Source: Luidia sarsii | Lineage: Eukaryota > Echinodermata > Asteroidea > Paxillosida > Luidiidae | DNA: 64,000 nt | Direction: 5' to 3' | Assembly: GCA_949987565.1 (NCBI GenBank) | Contig: OX465109.1 | Coordinates: 11,982,509 to 12,046,508, forward strand | Part shown: one piece after another, positions 41,651 to 55,698 of the stretch | Layout: each line of letters begins with the position of its first letter | Position numbering within the stretch: position 1 is the stretch's first letter | Translations under genes and position numbers: made by a program | Notes under the pieces: model-generated | The model's database searches: none | What the model was told of the DNA's origin: nothing | The model's input: only the letters and a program-made list of their open reading frames with translations

Positions 41651-42556
41651 GAACTCACCCTTATCAGTGAGGCAGCTTATATCTCTGGAATGTACAGCAT
41701 AACAGTCGGCTCAGTGTTTCTGGAAAGAAAAATCACTTTGCAGGATAATATCTCCTTCAAAATTACATTCACAAAGCTAAAACTTGGCCTACGATGTGTC
41801 CTTGGGATAGGCTATCGACTACTGTTAAAATATTTGAAATCGGACAAGAACCAATGAAAGCATCATCAAGCAAAGGGAACTCACCCTTAGCAGAGAGGGA
41901 GCTTGTATCTCTGGAATGAAGCGCATAACAGTCGGTGCAGTGTTCCTGGAAAGAAAAAGAAAATTTGCGGGTGAATATCTCCTTCGATATTAATTTCACA
42001 AAGCTAAAACTTGGCTTGCAAAGGGTCCTTGAAATAGGCTATCGACTAATATTAAATTGATTAATTTCGGACAAGAACACGTGAAATCATCATCAAGCAA
42101 ATGGAACTCACCCTTATCAGTGAGGCAGCTTGTATCTCTGGAATGTACAGCATAACAGTCGGCTCAGTGTTTCTGGAATGAAAAATTACTTTGCAGGATA
42201 ATATCTCCTTCAAAATTACTTTCACAAAGGTAAAACTTGGCCTGCAATGTGTCCTTGGGATAGGCTATCGACTAATGTTAAAATATTTGAAATCGGACAA
42301 GAACCAATGAAAGCATCATCAAGCAAAGGGAACTCACCCTCAGCAGAGAGGAAGCTTGTATGTCTGGAATGAAGCGCATTACAGTCGGTGCAGTGTTCCT
42401 GGAAAGAAAAATAAACTTTACAGGTGAATATCACCTTCGATATTAATTTCACAAAGCTAAAACTTGGCTTGCAAAGAGTCATTGAAATAGGCTATCGACT
42501 AGTATTAAATTGATTAATTTCAGACAAGAACACGTGAATTCATCATCAAGCAAATG
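41651..42556. repeat. 906 bp block repeated within the 26-monomer HOR (right)
   Basis: This is the partner of 38708-39613: B41651, A41877, B42104 and A42330. It differs from the left block at a few sites, for example gcagcttatatc near 41670 against gcagcttgtatc, and acacgtgaaatc near 42078 against acacgtaaaatc in the left block. To the right the blocks diverge: the left copy leads into an ordinary B3, this one into the B-to-A hybrid at 42557. Confidence 0.85.
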
Positions 42557-43689
42557 GAACTCACCCTTATCAGTGAGGCAGCTTGTATCTCTGGAATGTA
42601 CAGCATAACAGTCGGCACAGTGTTCCTGGAAAGAAGCAATACTTTGCAGGTTAATATCTTCCACGATATTACTTACACAAAGCTGAAACTTGGCCTGCAA
42701 TGAGTCCTTGGAATAGGCTATCGACTAGTATTAAATTGATTAATTTTGGACAAAAACACGTGAAATCATCATCAAGCAAATGGAACTCACCCTTATCAGT
42801 GAGGCAGCTTGTATCTCTGGAATGTACAGCATAACAGTCGGCACAGTGTTCCTGGAAAGAAACAATACTTTGCAGGTTATTATCTCCCACGATATTACTT
42901 ACACAAAGCTGAAACTTGGCCTGCAATGAGTCCTTGGAATAGGCTATCGACTAGTGTTAAAATATTTGAAATCGGACAAGAACCAATGAAAGCATCATCA
43001 AGCAAAGGGAACTCACCCTTAACAGAGAGGGAGCTTGTATCTCTGGAATGAAGCGCATAACAGTCGGTGCAGTGTTCGTGGAAAGAAAAAGAAACTTTAC
43101 AGGTGAATATCTCCTTCGATATTAATTTCACAAAGCTAAAACTTGGCTTGCAAAGAGTCCTTGAAATAGGCTATCGACTAGTATTAAATTGATTAATTTC
43201 GGACAAGAACACGTGAAATCATAATCAAGCAAATGGAACTCATCCTTATCAGTGAGGCAGCTTGTATCTCTGGAATGTACAGCCTAACAGTCGGTGCAGT
43301 GTTCCTGGAAAGAAAAAGAAACTTTACAGGTGAATATCTCCATTGATATTAATTTCACAAAGCTGAAACTTGGCCTGCAATGATTCCTTGGAATAGGCTA
43401 TCGACTAGTGTTAAAATATTCGAAATCGGACAAGAACCAATGAAAGCATCATCAAGCAAAGGGAACTCACCCTTAGCAGAGAGGGAGCTTGTATCTCTGG
43501 AATGAAGCGCATAACAGTCGGTGCAGTGTTCCTGGAAAGAAAAAGAAACTTTACAGGTGAATATCTCCTTCGATATTAATTTCACAAAGCTAAAACTTGG
43601 CTTGCAAAGAGTCCTTGAAATAGGCTATCGACTAGTATTAAATTGATTAATTTCGGACAACAACACGTGAAATCATCATCAAGCAAATG

Positions 43690-46600
43690 GAACTCACCCT
43701 TATCAGTGAGGCAGCTTGTATCTCTGGAATGTACAGCATAACGGTCGGCTCAGTGTTTCTGGAAAGAAAAATCACTTTGCAGGATAATATCTCCTTCAAA
43801 ATTACATTCACAAAGCTAAAACTTCACCTACAATGTGTCCTTGGGATAGGCTATCGACTAGTGTTAAAATATTTGAAATCGGACAAGAACCAATGAAAGC
43901 ATCATCAAGCAAAGGGAACTCACCCTCAGCAGAGAGGAAGCTTGTATGTCTGGAATGAAGCGCATAACAGTCGGTGCAGTGTTCCTGGAAAGAAAAAGAA
44001 ACTTTACAGGTGAATATCTCCTTCGATATTAATTTCACAAAGCTAAAACTTGGCTTGCAAAGAGTCCTTGAAATAGGCTATCGACTAGTATTAAATTGAT
44101 TAATTTCGGACAACAACACGTGAAATCATCATCAAGCAAATGGAACTCACCCTTATCAGTGAGGCAGCTTGTATCTCTGGAATGTACAGCATAACAGTCG
44201 GCTCAGTGTTTCTGGAAAGAAAAATCACTTTGCAGGATAATATCTCCTTCAAAATTACATTCACAAAGCTAAAACTTGACCTACAATGTGTCCTTGGGAT
44301 AGGCTATCGACTAGTGTTAAAATATTTGAAATCGGACAAGAACCAATGAAAGCATCATCAAGCAAATCGAACTCACCCTTAGCAGAGAGGGAGCTTGTAT
44401 CTCTGGAATGAAGCGCATAACAGTCGGTGCAGTGTTCCCGGAAAGAAAAAGAAACTTTACAGGTGAATATCTCCTTCGATATTAATTTCACAAAGCTAAA
44501 ACTTGGCTTGCAAAGAGTCCTTGAAATAGGCTATCGACTAGTATTAAATTGATTAATTCCGGACAAGAACACGTGAAATCATCATCAAGCAAATGGAACT
44601 CACCCTTATCAGTGAGGCAGCTTGTATCTCTGGAATGTACAGCATAACAGTCGGCTCAGTGTTTCTGGAAAGAAAAATCACTTTGCAGGATAATATCTCC
44701 TTCAAAATTACATTCACAAAGCTAAAACTTGGCCTACGATGTGTCCTTGGGATAGGCTATCGACTACTGTTAAAATATTTGAAATCGGACAAGAACCAAT
44801 GAAAGCATCATCAAGCAAAGGGAACTCACCCTTAGCAGAGAGGGAGCTTGTATCTCTGGAATGAAGCGCATAACAGTCGGTGCAGTGTTCCTGGAAAGAA
44901 AAAGAAAATTTGCGGGTGAATATCTCCTTCGATATTAATTTCACAAAGCTAAAACTTGGCTTGCAAAGGGTCCTTGAAATAGGCTATCGACTAATATTAA
45001 ATTGATTAATTTCGGACAAGAACACGTAAAATCATCATCAAGCAAATGGAACTCACCCTTATCAGTGAGGCAGCTTGTATCTCTGGAATGTACAGCATAA
45101 CAGTCGGCTCAGTGTTTCTGGAATGAAAAATTACTTTGCAGGATAATATCTCCTTCAAAATTACTTTCACAAAGGTAAAACTTGGCCTGCAATGTGTCCT
45201 TGGGATAGGCTATCGACTAATGTTAAAATATTTGAAATCGGACAAGAACCAATGAAAGCATCATCAAGCAAAGGGAACTCACCCTCAGCAGAGAGGAAGC
45301 TTGTATGTCTGGAATGAAGCGCATTACAGTCGGTGCAGTGTTCCTGGAAAGAAAAATAAACTTTACAGGTGAATATCACCTTCGATATTAATTTCACAAA
45401 GCTAAAACTTGGCTTGCAAAGAGTCATTGAAATAGGCTATCGACTAGTATTAAATTGATTAATTTCGGACAACAACACGTGAAATCATCATCAAGCAAAT
45501 GGAACTCACCCTTATCAGTGAGGCAGCTTGTATCTCTGGAATGTACAGCATAACAGTCGGCACAGTGTTCCTGGAAAGAAACAATACTTTGCAGGTTAAT
45601 ATCTCCCACGATATTACTTACACAAAGCTGAAACTTGGCCTGCAATGAGTCCTTGGAATAGGCTATCGACTAGTGTTAAAATATTCGAAATCGGACAAGA
45701 ACCAATGAAAGCATCATCAAGCAAAGGGAACTCACCCTTAGCAGAGAGGGAGCTTGTATCTCCGGAATAAAGCGCATAACAGTCGGTGCAGTGTTCCTGG
45801 AAAGAAAAAGAAACTTTACAGGTGAATATCTCCTTCGATATTAATTTCACAAAGCTAAAACTTGGCTTGCAAAGAGTCCTTAAAATAGGCTATCGACTAG
45901 TATTAAATTGATTAATTTCGGACAACAACACGTGAAATCATCATCAAGCAAATGGAACTCACCCTTATCAGTGAGGCAGCTTGTATCTCTGGAATGTACA
46001 GCATAACAGTCGGCTCAGTGTTTCTGGAAAGAAAAATCACTTTGCAGGATAATATCTCCTTCAAAATTACATTCACAAAGCTAAAACTTGACCTACAATG
46101 TGTCCTTGGGATAGGCTATCGACTAGTGTTAAAATATTTGAAATCGGACAAGAACCAATGAAAGCATCATCAAGCAAATCGAACTCACCCTTAGCAGAGA
46201 GGGAGCTTGTATCTCTGGAATGAAGCGCATAACAGTCGGTGCAGTGTTCCTGGAAAGAAAAAGAAACTTTGCGGGTGAATATCTCCTTCGATATTAATTT
46301 CACAAAGCTAAAACTTGGCTTGCAAAGAGTCCTTGAAATAGGCTATCGACTAGTATTAAATTGATTAATTTCGGACAAGAACACGTGAAATCATCATCAA
46401 GCAAATGGAACTCACCCTTATCAGTGAGGCAGCTTGTATCTCTGGAATGTACAGCTTAACAGTCGGCGCAGTGTTCCTGGAAAGAAACAATACTTTGCAA
46501 GTTAATATCTCCCACGATATTACTTACACAAAGCTGAAACTTGGCCTGCAATGAGTCCTTGGAATAGGCTATCGACTAGTGTTAAAATATTTGAAATCGG

Positions 46601-49577
46601 ACAAGAACAAATGAAAGCATCATCAAGCAAAGGGAACTCACCCTTAGCAGAGAGGGAGCTTGTATCTCTGGAATGAAGCGCATAACAGTCGGTGCAGTGT
46701 TCCTGGAAAGAAAAAGAAACTTTACAGGTGAATATCTCCTTCGATATTAATTTCACAAAGCAAAACTTGGCTTGCAAAGAGTCCTTGAAATAGGCTATCG
46801 ACTAGTATTCAATTGATTAATTTCGGACAAGAACACGTGAATTCATCATCAAGCAAATGGAACTCACCCTTATCAGTGAGGCAGCTTGTATCTCTGGAAT
46901 GTACAGCATAACAGTCGGCACAGTGTTCCTGGAAAGAAACAATACTTTGCAGGTTAATATCTTCCACGATATTACTTACACAAAGCTGAAACTTGGCCTG
47001 CAATGAGTCCTTGAAATAGGCTATCGACTAGTATTAAATTGATTAATTTCGGACAAGAACACGTGAAATCATCATCAAGCAAATGGAACTCACCCTTATC
47101 AGTGAGGCAGCTTGTATCTCTGGAATGTACAGCATAACAGTCGGCTCAGTGTTTCTGGAAAGAAACAATACTTTGCAAGTTAATATCTCCCACGATATTA
47201 CTTACACAAAGCTGAAACTTGGCCTGCAATGAGTCCTTGGAATAGGCTATCGACTAGTGTTAAAATATTTGAAATCGGACAAGAACCAATGAAAGCATCA
47301 TCAAGCAAAGGGAACTCACCCTTAGCAGAGAGGGAGCTTGTATCTCTGGAATGAAGCGCATAACAGTCGGTGCAGTGTTCCTGGAAAGAAAAAGAAACTT
47401 TACCGGTGAATATCTCCTTCGATATTAATTTCACAAAGCTAAAACTTGGCTTGCAAAGAGTCCTTGAAATAGGCTATCGACTAGTATTAAATTGATTAAT
47501 TTCGGACAAGAACACGTGAAATCATCATCAAGCAAATGGAACTCACCCTTATCAGTGAGGCAGCTTATATCTCTGGAATGTACAGCATAACAGTCGGCTC
47601 AGTGTTTCTGGAAAGAAAAATCACTTTGCAGGATAATATCTCCTTCAAAATTACATTCACAAAGCTAAAACTTGGCCTACGATGTGTCCTTGGGATAGGC
47701 TATCGACTACTGTTAAAATATTTGAAATCGGACAAGAACCAATGAAAGCATCATCAAGCAAAGGGAACTCACCCTTAGCAGAGAGGGAGCTTGTATCTCT
47801 GGAATGAAGCGCATAACAGTCGGTGCAGTGTTCCTGGAAAGAAAAAGAAAATTTGCGGGTGAATATCTCCTTCGATATTAATTTCACAAAGCTAAAACTT
47901 GGCTTGCAAAGGGTCCTTGAAATAGGCTATCGACTAATATTAAATTGATTAATTTCGGACAAGAACACGTGAAATCATCATCAAGCAAATGGAACTCACC
48001 CTTATCAGTGAGGCAGCTTGTATCTCTGGAATGTACAGCATAACAGTCGGCTCAGTGTTTCTGGAATGAAAAATTACTTTGCAGGATAATATCTCCTTCA
48101 AAATTACTTTCACAAAGGTAAAACTTGGCCTGCAATGTGTCCTTGGGATAGGCTATCGACTAATGTTAAAATATTTGAAATCGGACAAGAACCAATGAAA
48201 GCATCATCAAGCAAAGGGAACTCACCCTCAGCAGAGAGGAAGCTTGTATGTCTGGAATGAAGCGCATTACAGTCGGTGCAGTGTTCCTGGAAAGAAAAAT
48301 AAACTTTACAGGTGAATATCACCTTCGATATTAATTTCACAAAGCTAAAACTTGGCTTGCAAAGAGTCATTGAAATAGGCTATCGACTAGTATTAAATTG
48401 ATTAATTTCAGACAAGAACACGTGAATTCATCATCAAGCAAATGGAACTCACCCTTATCAGTGAGGCAGCTTGTATCTCTGGAATGTACAGCATAACAGT
48501 CGGCACAGTGTTCCTGGAAAGAAGCAATACTTTGCAGGTTAATATCTTCCACGATATTACTTACACAAAGCTGAAACTTGGCCTGCAATGAGTCCTTGGA
48601 ATAGGCTATCGACTAGTATTAAATTGATTAATTTTGGACAAAAACACGTGAAATCATCATCAAGCAAATGGAACTCACCCTTATCAGTGAGGCAGCTTGT
48701 ATCTCTGGAATGTACAGCATAACAGTCGGCACAGTGTTCCTGGAAAGAAACAATACTTTGCAGGTTATTATCTCCCACGATATTACTTACACAAAGCTGA
48801 AACTTGGCCTGCAATGAGTCCTTGGAATAGGCTATCGACTAGTGTTAAAATATTTGAAATCGGACAAGAACCAATGAAAGCATCATCAAGCAAAGGGAAC
48901 TCACCCTTAACAGAGAGGGAGCTTGTATCTCTGGAATGAAGCGCATAACAGTCGGTGCAGTGTTCGTGGAAAGAAAAAGAAACTTTACAGGTGAATATCT
49001 CCTTCGATATTAATTTCACAAAGCTAAAACTTTGCTTGCAAAGAGTCCTTGAAATAGGCTATCGACTAGTATTAAATTGATTAATTTCGGACAAGAACAC
49101 GTGAAATCATAATCAAGCAAATGGAACTCATCCTTATCAGTGAGGCAGCTTGTATCTCTGGAATGTACAGCCTAACAGTCGGTGCAGTGTTCCTGGAAAG
49201 AAAAAGAAACTTTACAGGTGAATATCTCCATTGATATTAATTTCACAAAGCTGAAACTTGGCCTGCAATGATTCCTTGGAATAGGCTATCGACTAGTGTT
49301 AAAATATTCGAAATCGGACAAGAACCAATGAAAGCATCATCAAGCAAAGGGAACTCACCCTTAGCAGAGAGGGAGCTTGTATCTCTGGAATGAAGCGCAT
49401 AACAGTCGGTGCAGTGTTCCTGGAAAGAAAAAGAAACTTTACAGGTGAATATCTCCTTCGATATTAATTTCACAAAGCTAAAACTTGGCTTGCAAAGAGT
49501 CCTTGAAATAGGCTATCGACTAGTATTAAATTGATTAATTTCGGACAAGAACACGTGAAATCATAATCAAGCAAATG
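43690..49577. repeat. Region II 26-monomer HOR, copy 2, 5,888 bp
   Basis: This is a near-perfect tandem duplicate of 37802-43689. Every diagnostic variant I checked is repeated at +5,888: acggtcggctc, cttcacctac, ttcccggaaag, aattccggac, the 226 bp A with agcaaaac, cttatatctctgg, tcagacaag and gtgttcgtgg. Three differences I found are: gcaggataat at about 44236 against gcaggttaat in copy 1; cagcttaac at about 46454 against cagcataac; and actttgcttg at about 49030 against acttggcttg. The match ends between about 49,480 and 49,546, inside the A monomer at 49351. Confidence 0.94.
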
Positions 49578-52519
49578 GAACTCATCCTTATCAGTGAGGC
49601 AGCTTGTATCTCTGGAATGTACAGCCTAACAGTCGGTGCAGTGTTCCTGGAAAGAAAAATAAACTTTACAGGTGAATATCTCCTTCGATATTAATTTCAC
49701 GAAGCTAAAACTTGGCTTGCAAAGAGTCCTTGAAATAGGCTATCGACTAGTATTAAATTGATTAATTTCGGACAAGAACACGTGATATCATCATCAAGCA
49801 AATGGACTTCACCCTTATCAGTGAGGCAGCTTGTATCTCTGGAATGTACAGCATTACAGTCGGCTCAGTGTTTCTGGAAAGAAAAATTAATTTGCAGGAT
49901 AATATCTCCTTCAAAATTACTTTCACAAAGCTAAAACTTGGCCTGCAATGTGTCCTTGGGATAGGCTATCGACTACTGTTAAAATATTTGAAATCAGACA
50001 AGAACCAATGAAAGCATCATCAAGCAAAGGGAACTCACCCTTAGCAAAGAGGGAGCTTGTATCTCTGGAATGAAGCGCCTAACAGTCGGTGCAGTGTTCC
50101 TGGAAAGAAAAAGAAACTTTGCGGGTGAATATCTCCTTCGATATTAATTTCACAAAGCTAAAACTTGGAATGCAAAGAGTCCTTGAAATAGGCTATCGAC
50201 TAGTATTAAATTGATTAATTTCGGACAAGAACACGTGAAATCATCATCAAGCAAATGGAACTCACCCTTATCAGTGAGGCAGCTTGTATCTCTGGAATGT
50301 ACAGCATAACAGTCGGCGCAGTGTTCCTGGAAAGAAACAATACTTTGCAGGTTAATATCTCCCACGATATTACTTACACAAAGCTGAAACTTGGCCTGCA
50401 ATGAGTCCTTGGAATAGGCTATCGACTAGTGTTAAAATATTCGAAATCGGACAAGAACCAATGAAAGCATCATCAAGCAAAGGGAACTCACCCTTAGCAG
50501 AGAGGGAGCTTGTATCTCCGGAATAAAGCGCATAACAAACGGTGCAGTGTTCCTGGAAAGAAAAAGAAACTTTACAGGTGAATATCTCCTTCGATATTAA
50601 TTTCACAAAGCTAAAACTTGGCTTGCAAAGAGTCCTTGAAATAGGCTATCGACTAGTATTAAATTGATTAATTTCGGACAACACGTGAAATCATCATCAA
50701 GCAAATGGAACTCACCCTTATCAGTGAGGCAGCTTGTATCTCTGGAATGTACAGCATAACAGTCGGCTCAGTGTTTCTGGAAAGAAAAATCACTTTGCAG
50801 GATAATATCTCCTTCAAAATTACATTCACAAAGCTAAAACTTGACCTACAATGTGTCCTTGGGATAGGCTATCGACTAGTGTTAAAATATTTGAAATCGG
50901 ACAAGAACCAATGAAAGCATCATCAAGCAAATCGAACTCACCCTTAGCAGAGAGGGAGCTTGTATCTCTGGAATGAAGCGCATAACAGTCGGTGCAGTGT
51001 TCCTGGAAAGAAAAAGAAACTTTGCGGGTGAATATCTCCTTCGATATTAATTTCACAAAGCTAAAACTTGGCTTGCAAAGAGTCCTTGAAATAGGCTATC
51101 GACTAGTATTAAATTGATTAATTTCGGACAAGAACACGTGAAATCATCATCAAGCAAATGGAACTCACCCTTATCAGTGAGGCAGCTTGTATCTCTGGAA
51201 TGTACAGCATAACAGTCGGCGCAGTGTTCCTGGAAAGAAACAATACTTTGCAAGTTAATATCTCTCACGATATTACTTACACAAAGCTGAAACTTGGCCT
51301 GCAATGAGTCCTTGGAATAGGCTATCGACTAGTGTTAAAATATTTGAAATCGGACAAGAACAAATGAAAGCATTATCAAGCAAAGGGAACTCACCCTTAG
51401 GAGAGAGGGAGCTTGTATCTCTGGAATGAAGCGCATAACAGTCGGTGCAGTGTTCCTGGAAAGAAAAAGAAACTTTACAGGTGAATATCTCCTTCGATAT
51501 TAATTTCACAAAGCTAAAACTTGGCTTGCAAAGAGTCCTTGAAATAGGCTATCGACTAGTATTAAATTGATTAATTTCGGACAAGAACACGTGAATTCAT
51601 CATCAAGCAAATGGAACTCACCCTGATCAGTGAGGCAGCTTGTATCTCTGGAATGTACAGCATAACAGTCGGCACAGTGTTCCTGGAAAGAAACAATACT
51701 TTGCAGGTTAATATCTTCCACGATATTAATTTCACAAAGCTAAAACTTGGCTTGCAAAGAGTCCTTGAAATAGGCTATCGACTAGTATTAAATTGATTAA
51801 TTTCGGACAAGAACACGTGAAATCATCATCAAGCAAATGGAACTCACCCTTATCAGTGAGGCAGCTTGTATCTCTGGAATGTACAGCATAACAGTCGGCT
51901 CAGTGTTTCTGGAAAGAAAAATCACTTTGCAGGATAATATCTCCTTCAAAATTACATTCACAAAGCTAAAACTTGGCCTACGATGTGTCCTTCGGATAGG
52001 CTATCGACTACTGTTAAAATATTTGAAATCGGACAAGAACCAATGAAAGCATTATCAAGCAAAGGGAACTCACCCTTAGCAGAGAGGGAGCTTGTATCTC
52101 TGGAATGAAGCGCATAACAGTCGGTGCAGTGTTCCTGGAAAGAAAAAGAAAATTTGCGGGTGAATATCTCCTTCGATATTAATTTCACAAAGCTAAAACT
52201 TGGCTTGCAAAGAGTCCTTGAAATAGGCTATCGACTAGTATTAAATTGATTAATTTCGGACAAGAACACGTGAAATCATAATCAAGCAAATGGAACTCAT
52301 CCTTATCAGTGAGGCAGCTTGTATCTCTGGAATGTACAGCCTAACAGTCGGTGCAGTGTTCCTGGAAAGAAAAAGAAACTTTACAGGTGAATATCTCCAT
52401 TGATATTAATTTCACAAAGCTGAAACTTGGCCTGCAATGATTCCGTGGAATAGGCTATCGACTAGTGTTAAAATATTCGAAATCGGACAAGAACCAATGA
52501 AAGCATCATCAAGCAAAGG

Positions 52520-53651
52520 GAACTCACCCTTAGCAGAGAGGGAGCTTGTATCTCTGGAATGAAGCGCATAACAGTCGGTGCAGTGTTCCTGGAAAGAAAA
52601 AGAAAATTTGCGGGTGAATATCTCCTTCGATATTAATTTCACAAAGCTAAAACTTGGCTTGCAAAGGGTCCTTGAAGTAGGCTATCGACTAATATTGAAT
52701 TGATTAATTTCGGACAAGAACACGTGAAATCATCATCAAGCAAATGGAACTCACCCCTATCAGTGAGGCAGCTTGTATCTCTGGAATGTACAGCATAACA
52801 GTCGGCTCAGTGTTTCTGGAATGAAAAATTACTTTGCAGGATAATATCTCCTTCAAAATTACTTTCACAAAGCTAAAACTTGGCCTCCAATGTGTCCTTG
52901 GGATAGGCTATCGACTAATGTTAAAATATTTGAAATCGGACAAGAACCAATGAAAGCATCATCAAGCAAAGGGAACTCACCCTCAGCAGAGAGGAAGCTT
53001 GTATGTCTGGAATGAAGCGCATTACAGTCGGTGCAGTGTTCCTGGAAAGAAAAATAAACTTTACAGGTGAATATCACCTTCGATATTAATTTCACAAAGC
53101 TAAAACTTGGCTTGCAAAGAGTCATTGAAATAGGCTATCGACTAGTATTAAATTGATTAATTTCGGACAAGAACACGTGAATTCATCATCAAGCAAATGG
53201 AACTCACCCTTATCAGTGAGGCAGCTTGTATCTCTGGAATGTACAGCATAACAGTCGGCACAGTGTTCCTGGAAAGAAACAATACTTTGCAGGTTAATAT
53301 CTTCCACGATATTACTTACACAAAGCTGAAACTTGGCCTGCAATGAGTCCTTGGAATAGGCTATCGACTAGTATTAAATTGATTAATTTTGGACAAGAAC
53401 ACGTGAAATCGTCATCAAGCAAATGGAACTCACCCTTATCAGTGAGGCAGCTTGTATCTCTGGAATGTACAGCATAACAGTCGGCACAGTGTTCCTGGAA
53501 AGAAACAATACTTTGCAGGTTAATATCTCCCACGATATTACTTACACAAAGCTAAAACTTGGCCTACGATGTGTCCTTGGGATAGGCTATCGACTACTGT
53601 TAAAATATTTGAAATCGGACAAGAACCAATGAAAGCATCATCAAGCAAAGG
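52520..53651. repeat. 1,132 bp five-monomer tandem unit, copy 1
   Basis: The unit is A52520 B52747 A52973 x53200 B53426, repeated directly at 53652-54783. Shared private marks are ccttgaagtagg, ctcacccctatcag, gcattacagtcgg, tatcaccttcg, attttggacaag and atcgtcatcaag. The right half of B53426 (gcctacgatgtg, ctactgtt) differs from that of B54558 (ctgcaatgag), so the exchange point lies inside that B monomer. Confidence 0.88.
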
Positions 53652-54783
53652 GAACTCACCCTTAGCAGAGAGGGAGCTTGTATCTCTGGAATGAAGCGCA
53701 TAACAGTCGGTGCAGTGTTCCTGGAAAGAAAAAGAAAATTTGCGGGTGAATATCTCCTTCGATATTAATTTCACAAAGCTAAAACTTGGCTTGCAAAGGG
53801 TCCTTGAAGTAGGCTATCGACTAATATTAAATTGATTAATTTCGGACAAGAACACGTGAAATCATCATCAAGCAAATGGAACTCACCCCTATCAGTGAGG
53901 CAGCTTGTATCTCTGGAATGTACAGCATAACAGTCGGCTCAGTGTTTCTGGAATGAAAAATTACTTTGCAGGATAATATCTCCTTCAAAATTACTTTCAC
54001 AAAGCTAAAACTTGGCCTGCAATGTGTCCTTGGGATAGGCTATCGACTAATGTTAAAATATTTGAAATCGGACAAGAACCAATGAAAGCATCATCAAGCA
54101 AAGGGAACTCACCCTCAGCAGAGAGGAAGCTTGTATGTCTGGAATGAAGCGCATTACAGTCGGTGCAGTGTTCCTGGAAAGAAAAATAAACTTTACAGGT
54201 GAATATCACCTTCGATATTAATTTCACAAAGCTAAAACTTGGCTTGCAAAGAGTCATTGAAATAGGCTATCGACTAGTATTAAATTGATTAATTTCGGAC
54301 AAGAACACGTGAATTCATCATCAAGCAAATGGAACTCACCCTTATCAGTGAGGCAGCTTGTATCTCTGGAATGTACAGCATAACAGTCGGCACAGTGTTC
54401 CTGGAAAGAAACAATACTTTGCAGGTTAATATCTTCCACGATATTACTTACACAAAGCTGAAACTTGGCCTGCAATGAGTCCTTGGAATAGGCTATCGAC
54501 TAGTATTAAATTGATTAATTTTGGACAAGAACACGTGAAATCGTCATCAAGCAAATGGAACTCACCCTTATCAGTGAGGCAGCTTGTATCTCTGGAATGT
54601 ACAGCATAACAGTCGGCACAGTGTTCCTGGAAAGAAACAATACTTTGCAGGTTAATATCTCCCACGATATTACTTACACAAAGCTGAAACTTGGCCTGCA
54701 ATGAGTCCTTGGAATAGGCTATCGACTAGTGTTAAAATATTCGAAATCGGACAAGAACCAATGAAAGCATCATCAAGCAAAGG
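53652..54783. repeat. 1,132 bp five-monomer tandem unit, copy 2
   Basis: The unit is A53652 B53879 A54105 x54332 B54558, the direct continuation and near-copy of 52520-53651. Small differences include ctaatattaaat here against ctaatattgaat near 52694, and ggcctgcaatg near 54014 against ggcctccaatg near 52884. Confidence 0.88.
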
Positions 54784-55698
54784 GAACTCAACCTTAGCAG
54801 AGAGGGAGATTGTATGTCTGGAATGAAGCGCATAACAGTCGGTGCAGTGTTCCTGGAAAGAAAAATAAACTTTACAGGTGAATATCTCCTTCGATATTAA
54901 TTTCACGAAGCTAAAACTTGGCTTGCAAAGAGTCCTTGAAATAGGCTATCGACTAGTATTAAATTGATTAATTTCGGACAAGAACACGTGATATCATCAT
55001 CAAGCAAATGGAACTCACCCTTATCAGTGAGGCAGCTTGTATCTCTGGAATGTACAGCATAACAGTCGGCACAGTGTTCCTGGAAAGAAACAATACTTTG
55101 CAGGTTAATATCTCCCAAGATATTACTTACACAAAGCTGAAACTTGGCCTGCAATGAGTCCTTGGAATAGGCTATCGACTAGTGTTAAAATATTCGAAAT
55201 CGAACAAGAACCAATGAAAGCATCATCAGGCAAAGGGAACTCACCCTTAGCAGAGAGGGAGCTTGTATCTCTGGAATAAAGCGCATAACAGTCGGTGCAG
55301 TGTTCCTGGAAAGAAAAAGAAACTTTACAGGTGAATATCTCCTTCGATATTAATTTCACAAAGCTAAAACTTGGCTTGCAAAGAGTCCTTGAAATAGGCT
55401 ATCGACTAGTATTAAATTGATTAATTTCGGACAAGAACACGTGAAATCATCATCAAGCAAATGGAACTCACCCTTATCAGTGATGCAGCTTGTATCTCTG
55501 GAATGTACAGCATAACAGTCGGTGCAGTGTTCCTGGAAAGAAAAAGAAACTTTACAGGTGAATATCTCCTTCGATATTACTTTCACAAAGCTGAAACTTG
55601 GCCTGCAATGAGTCCTTGGAATAGGCTATCGACTAGTGTTAAAATATTTGAAATCGGACAAGAACCAATGAAAGCATCATCAAGCAAAGGGAACTCAC

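Larger units (their letters stand above)
37802..43689. repeat. Region II 26-monomer HOR, copy 1, 5,888 bp
   Basis: Order: B37802 A38028 B38255 A38481 B38708 A38934 B39161 A39387 B39614 A39840 B40067 A40293 B40520 A40746 x40972 B41198 A41424 B41651 A41877 B42104 A42330 x42557 B42783 A43009 h43236 A43463 (x = B-to-A hybrid, h = B-A-B mosaic). A40746 is 226 bp because agctaaaac has become agcaaaac at about 40872. The same order and the same private variants recur 5,888 bp downstream. The true left border lies inside A37575, because that monomer has ctccggaataaagcg on its left but the shared ggacaacaacacg on its right. Confidence 0.94.

Noticed and set aside
42809..43051. Plus-strand 80-codon frame, repeated at 48697-48939, and a 90-codon frame at 55461-55733
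   Set aside because: They differ from the usual 69-codon frame only because local monomer variants (a different base or the A-tract length) remove a stop. The duplicate at 48697 is simply the HOR copy.
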